Assembly: GCF_000964545.1 (NCBI RefSeq)
Contig: NZ_BBVD01000012.1
Coordinates: 4,712 to 68,711 of the forward strand
Length of the DNA stretch: 64,000 nucleotides
DNA from: Comamonas thiooxydans
Lineage (GTDB): Bacteria; Pseudomonadota; Gammaproteobacteria; Burkholderiales; Burkholderiaceae_C
Reading direction: 5' to 3'
The notes under the pieces were generated by a model. That model ran no database searches, was not told the origin of the DNA, and saw only the letters and a program-made list of their open reading frames with translations. A program made the position numbers and the translations under genes. Positions 47,288 through 54,208 of this stretch are shown here, in pieces. The first letter of the stretch is position 1. Each line of letters starts with the position of its first letter.

Positions 47288-47761
47288 ATGAGCATTCAAG
47301 CGACCCCCCTGAATCTGTTCAAGGCCAATGCCGAGCTGCAACTGCGCATCGCTCAGCTTATGCGTGAAAGTGGCCATCGCTGGCTGGCAGCCGCGCAGCA
47401 GACCAGTGCTGCAGGCATCAGTGAAACCACGGCGGAACTGCAAAGCCTGCTGCGTGCCGAAGACTGGCAATCACTGGCCAGCCTGCCCGCCGAGGCTTTC
47501 ATGCGCAGGCTCGAAGACCGCATGAGCGATGCCAAGAGCGCCAGCGATATCGCGATCAAGAACCAGCAGGCTTTTGCCAGCGGTCTGCAGCAGGCCCTGG
47601 AGACCTGGCAAAAATCTGTGGCCGAGGCCCTGCGTGCCGACGGCGCGCCCAATCTGCCCGCTTTGCCACTGCAGGACATCTTCAAGCAATGGCTGTCTGC
47701 CTGGACGCCGGCCACTCAGGACCCCGCTCAGGCCAAGAGCGGCAAAGCAGCGCAGAAGTAG
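47288..47761 (+). CDS. Phasin-like granule-associated protein
   Basis: A 157-residue, mostly helical, Ala/Gln-rich protein without signal or membrane segments. The pattern NLFKANAELQLRIAQLMRESG with amphipathic helices and a SASDIAIKNQQAFASGLQQA segment resembles Phasin_2-type proteins that coat polyhydroxyalkanoate granules, and its place 87 bases after a PHA synthase supports this. ATG 47288 follows AGGGAGAA. It could instead be a small partner subunit of the DUF3141 protein. Confidence 0.6.
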   Translation: MSIQATPLNLFKANAELQLRIAQLMRESGHRWLAAAQQTSAAGISETTAELQSLLRAEDWQSLASLPAEAFMRRLEDRMSDAKSASDIAIKNQQAFASGLQQALETWQKSVAEALRADGAPNLPALPLQDIFKQWLSAWTPATQDPAQAKSGKAAQK

Positions 47762-47944
47762 GCAATCGGCTGGCGCAGCTTCAGCCCAAGATGGCGACGC
47801 TGCCGCCTGCGGGCCGGCTGGTCAGCTGGCTCTCCATTGCAAAAAATCCGATGTTTTCGGCGTTTTGTGGCGATCCATAAAACGCTGGATGCTATTGTTT
47901 TTGAATCTTCTTGAGACAGAAGATTGTGACTTCGGGAGCACGAC

Positions 47945-50263
47945 ATGAGCAAACCCAGCGGGACCAGTCCGTCGACCAGCGGGTCTGTTGATCCTTTTGC
48001 ATGGTGGCGGGCCGCCGGGGCCTATGCGGTGGATGCCGCTCAACGTGCGGTGCTGTATGCCGACATCGAGCGGCAGGTGGGCGACCAGTACCGGACCCAG
48101 CGTGAGGCCAGGATGCCGAACGTGCTGCATTTCCCCGCGGAACTCGTGATGTCGGGGCTGGACCTCCCAAGACCTGTCAACTATGGCCTGGTGCGCATTC
48201 AGGCGTCCGAAGACCGGCCTGCCGACCCCGCCAAGCGTCCATTCGTCGTGATAGATCCACGCGCCGGGCATGGCCCGGGCATAGGTGGCTTCAAGCCCCA
48301 CAGCGAGATCGGTGCTGCGCTGGAGGCTGGCCACCCTTGCTACTTCGTCGGTTTTCTGCCTGATCCCGTACCTGGTCAGACGGTGGAAGATGTGATGCGC
48401 GCCGAAGCTGCGTTCATGCGTCGCGTGGCCGAGCTTCACCCCGAGAGTGAGGGCAAGCCGGCGGTCATCGGCAACTGCCAGGCGGGCTGGCAGATCCTGA
48501 TGACTGCCGCTGTCTGGCCCGAGCTGTTCGGGCCCATCATTGTTGCCGGAGCGCCCCTGTCGTACTGGGCCGGTGACAATCCCATGCGTTATTCGGGCGG
48601 ACTCCTCGGGGGCAGCTGGATGACGGCTCTTGCCAGCGATCTGGGTAACGGCCGCTTCGACGGCGCCCATCTGGTGCAGAACTTCGAGCAGCTCGATCCG
48701 GCCAACACGCTGTGGAGCAAGCAGTACAAGGTCTATGCGAATGCCGACACCGAAGCCGAGCGCTATATAGACTTCGAGAAATACTGGGGCGGCTATGTCT
48801 TTCTCAACGATGTGGAGATGCAGTACATCGTCGACAATCTGTTCATAGGCAACAGGCTGTCGACGGCCCAGTTGCTGACATCGGACGGGGTGCGCATCGA
48901 TCTGCGCAATATCCGCTCGCCCATCCTGGTGTTCTGCTCCTATGGCGACAACATCACGCCGCCGGCCCAGGCTCTGGGCTGGATCACCGATTTGTACGCC
49001 AGCGACGACGACGTGCGCGCTCATGACCAGACCATCATCTTCAGCACGCACGACAGCATCGGTCATCTGGGCATCTTTGTTTCGGGTGCGGTCGGCAGCA
49101 AACAGCACCGCAAGTTCGCCAGTGCCATCGAGCAGATCAATCTGCTGCCGGCAGGCATCTACCGCGCCAGCGTGGACGATGCCACGAAGCAGGAGCAAAA
49201 GCTGCTCCATGATCCCTATCTGCTGAGCATCCGTGCCAGCGGCATCGATGAAGTGCGCGATATCGTCAAGCCCGATCCGGAGTCTGATCGCCGTTTCGAC
49301 GCAGCGGCCCGCGTATCCGACATCAACCTGGCTCTGTATCGCAGCATATGGCAACCCTGGGTGCGTGCGCTGAGCACTTCCCAATCGGCACACTGGTTGC
49401 AGACCTTGCATCCCATGCGCCTGCAATTCGAGGCCTGGAGCAGCCAGCACCCGCTGGCTTGTCTGATACGCAGCAGCGCCGAATACATACGCGAACATCG
49501 CCAGCCCGTGGATGAGGCCAATCCCTGGCTGCACATGCAGCAGCGGTGCTCGGCCGCACTGGATCGCGCTCTCGATGATTTCCGCGACCGGCGCGACCAT
49601 ATCTACGCCCTGTGGTTCGACATGCTCTATGGCTCGCCGCTCATGCAGGCGCTGGCTGGGCATGCTTATGGCGAGAGCGCACCAGTGCGCCAGCATCCTG
49701 GCTCCACCCCCGAGCATCTGGCGCTGATGGCGGCCAGGCAGCAACAGATCGAGAGCAGCGTGGATCAAGGGGGTGTGTTCGAAGCCACGTTGCGCGGCTT
49801 GCTGAGCGTGCTGTCCCGGCGTCGCGCTGTGGACGAGCGCTACTACCACCTGGCTGCGCAATTGCTGGAGCAGCAAGCACCTGGGCGCTGGAGTCTGGCC
49901 GAGCTGCGAGCCGCCATCCGCGAGCAGACCCTGGTGATGAGGCAATGCGGCAGCGCTGCCATCGAAGCCATTCCCAGCTTGCTGAAGAACACGTCTGCCG
50001 ACACCATCCGCAGGGCCGGCGAAGCCATCACCCAGATGGCAGCCATCGATAAGGAGCCTGGCGCCGAGGATGATGCCGTGAGACATGCTTTGCAGCAGGT
50101 GCAGGCCTTGTTCGAGCAGGCTGCACTGGCGCAGCAGCCCCGGATCCAGGAGCCTCTGGAACTGGCGCCGGCTCCGGTGCAGACTCCTGCAGCTCCCCGG
50201 CGGGCTGCGGCTGCTGTGCGACGTAAACCGGCCGCACCACGCGGCAAGAAAGGAGTGCGATGA
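47945..50263 (+). CDS. DUF3141 protein with PhaC-like alpha/beta-hydrolase core
   Basis: A 772-residue protein of the DUF3141 family, function unknown. Residues about 90-400 look like an alpha/beta hydrolase: VIGNCQAGW places Cys178 at the nucleophile elbow, FCSYGDNITPP gives Asp335 and SIGHLGIF gives His374. Spacing (157, 39) resembles the PhaC triad (155, 28 in the neighbour). The remaining roughly 370 residues are mainly helical with a basic Ala/Pro/Arg C-terminus (RRAAAAVRRKPAAPRGKKG). Its stop overlaps the next gene (ATGA). The 183-bp gap before it contains an AT-richer stretch but no terminator. Role in polyester or acyl-thioester chemistry is inference. Confidence 0.85.
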   Translation: MSKPSGTSPSTSGSVDPFAWWRAAGAYAVDAAQRAVLYADIERQVGDQYRTQREARMPNVLHFPAELVMSGLDLPRPVNYGLVRIQASEDRPADPAKRPFVVIDPRAGHGPGIGGFKPHSEIGAALEAGHPCYFVGFLPDPVPGQTVEDVMRAEAAFMRRVAELHPESEGKPAVIGNCQAGWQILMTAAVWPELFGPIIVAGAPLSYWAGDNPMRYSGGLLGGSWMTALASDLGNGRFDGAHLVQNFEQLDPANTLWSKQYKVYANADTEAERYIDFEKYWGGYVFLNDVEMQYIVDNLFIGNRLSTAQLLTSDGVRIDLRNIRSPILVFCSYGDNITPPAQALGWITDLYASDDDVRAHDQTIIFSTHDSIGHLGIFVSGAVGSKQHRKFASAIEQINLLPAGIYRASVDDATKQEQKLLHDPYLLSIRASGIDEVRDIVKPDPESDRRFDAAARVSDINLALYRSIWQPWVRALSTSQSAHWLQTLHPMRLQFEAWSSQHPLACLIRSSAEYIREHRQPVDEANPWLHMQQRCSAALDRALDDFRDRRDHIYALWFDMLYGSPLMQALAGHAYGESAPVRQHPGSTPEHLALMAARQQQIESSVDQGGVFEATLRGLLSVLSRRRAVDERYYHLAAQLLEQQAPGRWSLAELRAAIREQTLVMRQCGSAAIEAIPSLLKNTSADTIRRAGEAITQMAAIDKEPGAEDDAVRHALQQVQALFEQAALAQQPRIQEPLELAPAPVQTPAAPRRAAAAVRRKPAAPRGKKGVR

Positions 50264-51372
50264 GTCAACCGAGCCCAGACATGACGCTGCAGCCGTTTGA
50301 GGGCATAGCCGTCGGCGACAGCCTGCGCGTCACGGTTGCCTCCCGTGACGCGAGCACGCTGACGCTGCTCTGCGCCCACGATGCGCAGCCCCGGCAGCCA
50401 TCCTCGCATCCAGCGGTTTCCATGCCATCAGGCCAGCCGCTTGACGTTGCCTCGCATCACGGCCTGACCCGGCTGCTGGCGGCTGTCAAGGAACTGCCGC
50501 CAGTTCGCGTGGGGGTCGTCCATCCCTGCGATGCCACCAGCCTGTCCGCCGCGCTTGACGCGCATCGGCTGGGGCTGATCGAGCCGGTCCTGATCGCTCC
50601 GCGCGCCAGGCTGGAGGCGGTTGCTCTTGCGCAGGGGGTCGAGCTGCAGGGCCTGCGCATCGAAGACGTGCCGCACAGTCATGCAGCAGCCGAGCGTGGA
50701 GCCAGACTTGCCGCCAGCGGCGAAGTCGAGGCACTGATGAAAGGCAGTCTGCACACCGACGAGCTGATGGCGGCTGTCGTTGCCGGTATTGCCGGGTTGC
50801 GCACCAAGAGGCGTGTAAGCCATTGCTTTGTGTTGCAGACGGCCAGCTACCCACGCCCCTTCATCGTCACCGACGCGGCCATCAACCTGGCCCCCGATTT
50901 GTTGCAGAAGGCCGATATCGCGCGCAATGCCATCGAGCTGGCACAGGTTCTGGGTGTGGCAAGGCCCAAGCTCGCCATCCTCGCCGCCGTCGAGACGGTC
51001 AACCCCAACATGCCTGCGACACTGGATGCTGCTGCATTGTGCAAGATGGCCGACCGGGGCCAGATCACCGGGGGCGTGCTGGACGGACCGCTGGCTTTCG
51101 ACAATGCAGTCTCCATCGAGGCCGCGCGTACCAAGGGCATCACCTCTCCAGTGGCAGGTCAGGCCGACATCCTGCTGGTGCCCGATCTGGAAAGCGGCAA
51201 TATGCTGGCCAAGCAGCTCATGTACCTGGGTGGCGCTGCCAGCGCAGGCATCGTGCTTGGCGCCAAGGTGCCCATCGTGCTGACCAGCCGCGCGGACTCG
51301 CGCGAATCCCGCATTGCATCCTGTGCGATTGCGCTGCTGCTCGCACATCACTACCGGCAGACGCCGCCCTGA
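50260..51372 (+). CDS. Phosphate acetyl/butyryltransferase family, with remnant N-terminus
   Basis: A 370-residue protein. Residues about 65-365 are a phosphate acyltransferase domain (acyl-CoA + Pi to acyl-phosphate + CoA): VGVVHPCDATSLSAA, LMKGSLHTDELMAAVV, FIVTDAAINLAPDL, NPNMPATLDAAALCKMA, TSPVAGQADILLVPDLESGNML and VPIVLTSRADS. Homologues in similar clusters are fusions with an N-terminal MaoC hotdog dehydratase of about 140 residues. Here only about 50 residues precede the domain, and FEGIAVGDSLRVTVASRD looks like the first strand of a MaoC domain, so the dehydratase seems to have been lost. Coupled to DUF3141 by overlap. Confidence 0.85.
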   Translation: MSQPSPDMTLQPFEGIAVGDSLRVTVASRDASTLTLLCAHDAQPRQPSSHPAVSMPSGQPLDVASHHGLTRLLAAVKELPPVRVGVVHPCDATSLSAALDAHRLGLIEPVLIAPRARLEAVALAQGVELQGLRIEDVPHSHAAAERGARLAASGEVEALMKGSLHTDELMAAVVAGIAGLRTKRRVSHCFVLQTASYPRPFIVTDAAINLAPDLLQKADIARNAIELAQVLGVARPKLAILAAVETVNPNMPATLDAAALCKMADRGQITGGVLDGPLAFDNAVSIEAARTKGITSPVAGQADILLVPDLESGNMLAKQLMYLGGAASAGIVLGAKVPIVLTSRADSRESRIASCAIALLLAHHYRQTPP

Positions 51373-51443
51373 AATACATGGCCGATGGCACCGGACTGGC
51401 AAGTGCAGCAGTCTCGGTCACGTCGGCAGACAAAGGCCCTGGC

Positions 51444-52640
51444 ATGAGCAATTCCGTCATCATCGTTTTGAACTGCGGCTCGTCGAGCATCAAGTTCGCC
51501 GTATTCGAGGCAGCAAGTCCCCTGCCGCGCAAGCCTCTTTGGAACGGCAAGGTACAGGGCATTGGCGGGCCCGCTCCCGACTTCGGAGAAACCGGCGTCA
51601 AGCCCTTTGCCATCGAACTGGGCGCAGAGCATCCGTATCGCGATGCGCTGCGCATCATCCGCGAGCGCATCACGGCCCGGCTCGAGGACCGGCCCGTGGC
51701 GGCGATCGCCCATCGGGTGGTGCATGGCGGCAGCAAGTATTTCGAGTCCACCCGCATCGATGCAGGCGTGCTGCGAGACTTGCGCAGCTATGTGCCGCTG
51801 GCACCGCTGCATCAGCCGTTTGCGCTGGAGGCCATCGAGATCCTGTTGCGCGAGCGGCCCGACATCGTGCAGATTGCCTGCTTTGATACCGGCTTTCATC
51901 ACAGCTTGCCCAAGGTGGAGCAGATCCTGCCACTACCCTACGAATGGTGGCAGCGCGGCGTTCGCCGCTATGGCTTTCACGGACTCTCGTATGCCTATAT
52001 GGCGACCGCGCTGGCCGAGCGTCATGGCGACAGGGCCAGGGGCCGCACCATCGTCGCCCATCTGGGCAGCGGCGCCAGTCTGTGCGGCATGCAGCAGCTG
52101 CAAAGCGTGGCGACCACCATGGGCTTCTCGGCCCTGGATGGATTGATGATGGGCACCCGCACCGGGGCGTTGGACCCGGGGGCCGTGCTCTATCTGATGG
52201 AGATCGAGAAGCTGACGCTTCAGGAGGTCGGGCGTCTGCTCTATCACGACTCGGGGCTGCTGGGCGTGTCGGGCATCTCGTCCGAGCCGCGCGTGATCCT
52301 GCGCCATGTCCGGGATTCAGGTGAGGCTGGCGAGCGGGCGCGCATGGCGCTGGACCTCTTTGTACGCCGCATCGTGCGCGAGATCGGTTCTCTGGTCGCT
52401 GCGCTGGGCGGGCTGGACATGCTGGTGTTCACGGCGGGCATTGGCGAGCACAGCGAGGAGATTCGAGCCCGCGTCTGCGCCGATCTGGCATGGCTGGGCC
52501 TGGAGCTGGATGAGCAGGCCAATGCAGCCCATGCACCGCTCATTTCATCTGCAGACAGCCGGGTACTGGTGGGAGTTGAGCCCACGAATGAGGAGTGGGT
52601 GGCCGCCCGCGATACGGTGCGAATTCTCGCGGATTCATAG
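51444..52640 (+). CDS. ackA: Acetate/propionate family kinase
   Basis: A 398-residue kinase interconverting acyl-phosphate + ADP and short-chain acid + ATP. Family motifs: VLNCGSSSIKFAVFE (residues about 7-21), AHRVVHGG, CFDTGFHHSLP with the catalytic region, RRYGFHGLSYAY, AHLGSGASLCG, GTRTGALDPGAVLYL, and FTAGIGEHSEEIRAR. ATG 51444 follows AAAGG by seven bases; ATG 51378 would add 22 unrelated residues. It follows the phosphate acyltransferase, so the pair can make or use ATP from acyl-CoA. The true acid could be acetate, propionate or a hydroxy acid. Confidence 0.92.
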   Translation: MSNSVIIVLNCGSSSIKFAVFEAASPLPRKPLWNGKVQGIGGPAPDFGETGVKPFAIELGAEHPYRDALRIIRERITARLEDRPVAAIAHRVVHGGSKYFESTRIDAGVLRDLRSYVPLAPLHQPFALEAIEILLRERPDIVQIACFDTGFHHSLPKVEQILPLPYEWWQRGVRRYGFHGLSYAYMATALAERHGDRARGRTIVAHLGSGASLCGMQQLQSVATTMGFSALDGLMMGTRTGALDPGAVLYLMEIEKLTLQEVGRLLYHDSGLLGVSGISSEPRVILRHVRDSGEAGERARMALDLFVRRIVREIGSLVAALGGLDMLVFTAGIGEHSEEIRARVCADLAWLGLELDEQANAAHAPLISSADSRVLVGVEPTNEEWVAARDTVRILADS

Positions 52641-52921
52641 TCTTTTTGACGTGCATCGAGTGGCGGCAGGGCTTGAAGGCGCCATGCCGATATTCATGGC
52701 GGCACAGAGCTGAGGCCGGACGGTTGTGCGCCGGCTTCGCTCTCTTGCGCCGGACACTGCCTGGCCGCATCGATGCTCGCCTGGATGGCAGCGCGTGCCT
52801 GAAGGCTGTTCTTCCAGCAACTGGAGCCGGTGAGGGCCGAGGCCTTGAGGTTGGAAGGAAAAAACTTTCAGCAGAAACCGGCAATACGCCCTTCATGGTT
52901 GCCGCGGCGCCCGGCCAGAAC
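52641..52921. other. 281-bp convergent gap, no gene seen
   Basis: This lies between the kinase (plus) and the ABC permease (minus). Short open frames exist on both strands but none looks like a known family. I find no clear terminator hairpin with a T-run. Confidence 0.5.
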
Positions 52922-54049
52922 TCAGGCCATGCTCGACAAGGTTTTTCTGAACCGCATCAGCGACAGCCAGAACAGCACTGCGCCGATTCCCGCCAGCCAC
53001 ACAAAGGGCTTCCACACGGTTTCGATGCCGGCGCCGCGATACAGAATCGCCTGACCCAGCTCCACAAAGTGCGTGGTGGGAGCGAAAAGCATCACATCCT
53101 GCACCAGCTGGGGCATGGATTCGCGGGGAGTCATGCCACCAGACAGCAATTGCAGCGGCAGCAGCGTCAACACCATCAGCAGGCCGAACTGCGGCATGCT
53201 GCGCGCCACTGTGGCCAGAAAGATGCCCATGGCCGTAGTTGCGAACAGGCACAGGGCCGATCCTGCCATGAACAGCAGCAGACTGCCTTCGATGGGCACC
53301 TTGAGCGCGCCGCGCACGACCAGATTGAGCGAGACACCTGCCGCCAGCAGCACCACGGCGCCCATGGACCAGACCTTGGCCAGCATGATCTCGGTAGGCG
53401 TCACGGGCATGACCAGCAGATGCTCGATGGTGCCATGCTCGCGCTCGCGGATCAGCGCCGCGCCCGTGAGGATGATGGAGAGCATGGTGACGTTGTTGAT
53501 GATCTGCATCAGTCCGCCGAACCATATCTTGTTCAGTCCGGGGTTGAAGCGGGCGCGCAGCTCCAGGTCCACGGGCAGTGCGCTGGCTCCCCGGTGGCGC
53601 TGCACGAACTCGTTGACTTCGGCCAGCACGATCTGCTGCACGTATCCGCTGCCGGAGAACGCCTGGCTCATGCGCGTGGCATCCACGTTCAGCTGCAGCT
53701 CGGCCTTTCTGCCGGCCAGCACATCGCGCTGGAAGTTGGGAGGAATGGTCAGCGAGAAGGTGAAGTCGCCAGCATCCAGCCCGGGATCCACATGGCTGAA
53801 ATCCACCATCTGCGGCGGCATGAACTGAGGCGGGTAGAACGCCGAGCTGATGCGTGCGGACAGCGGTGACTGGTCTTCGTCGACGATGGCAATCGGCGCC
53901 TTGTGCAGCGTATCGGGCATGGCCGTGGCCGCGGTGTACACCGAGGCCGTGAAGGTGTAGACGATGAGCACCAGCATCACCGGGTCGCGCCACAGGCTCC
54001 ACAGTTCCTTGACGCCCAGGCGCCAGATATTCTTGAGGCTATGCAACAT
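52922..54049 (-). CDS. ABC-2 type transporter permease
   Basis: A 375-residue permease: one N-terminal membrane segment (about 23-43, VMLVLIVYTFTASVY), a large extracytoplasmic domain (about 45-170, FTFSLTIPPNFQRDVLAGRK), then five membrane segments with the ABC-2 motif REREHGTIEHLLVMPVTPTEIMLAKVW. It resembles YhhJ, partner of the RbbA-like ABC protein. ATG 54049 is chosen over in-frame upstream codons lying in the repeat. It is the last gene of the cassette, 159 bases after the ABC fusion gene, with a repeat copy between. Confidence 0.88.
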   Translation of the reverse strand: MLHSLKNIWRLGVKELWSLWRDPVMLVLIVYTFTASVYTAATAMPDTLHKAPIAIVDEDQSPLSARISSAFYPPQFMPPQMVDFSHVDPGLDAGDFTFSLTIPPNFQRDVLAGRKAELQLNVDATRMSQAFSGSGYVQQIVLAEVNEFVQRHRGASALPVDLELRARFNPGLNKIWFGGLMQIINNVTMLSIILTGAALIREREHGTIEHLLVMPVTPTEIMLAKVWSMGAVVLLAAGVSLNLVVRGALKVPIEGSLLLFMAGSALCLFATTAMGIFLATVARSMPQFGLLMVLTLLPLQLLSGGMTPRESMPQLVQDVMLFAPTTHFVELGQAILYRGAGIETVWKPFVWLAGIGAVLFWLSLMRFRKTLSSMA

Positions 54050-54095
54050 CGTAAAAGTCCAAGGTGTGCCGTGAAGCAGAAGACGCTCTGAACAA

Positions 54096-54201
54096 GCGCA
54101 GGCCCAACGCAGGGACACCGAGCCAGGGCCGCCCCGCAGCGAAGGTGTCGTCCCCCTCCCGCGCAGCGAGAGAGGGGGAAGGCGCGCAGCGACTCAGGGG
54201 G
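54096..54201 (-). repeat. GC-rich extragenic repeat, copy 2
   Basis: The minus-strand sequence begins CCCCCTGAG, then CGCTGCGCGCCTTCCCCC and GGAGGGGGAC, and ends near CTGCGC, matching 22275-22379. Here it fills most of the gap between two co-directional ABC genes, so it may form a hairpin in their shared transcript. Confidence 0.8.
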
Positions 54202-54208
54202 ATCTTCA

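Noticed and set aside
45212..50086. Long antisense frames opposite phaC and DUF3141
   Set aside because: Both sense genes have complete catalytic motifs and ribosome-binding sites. The antisense products show no domain and run across the gene boundary.
52641..52921. Remnant of an enoyl-ACP reductase gene after the kinase
   Set aside because: Similar clusters often end with fabI, so I translated this gap in the readable frames, but nothing resembles a Rossmann or FabI segment.
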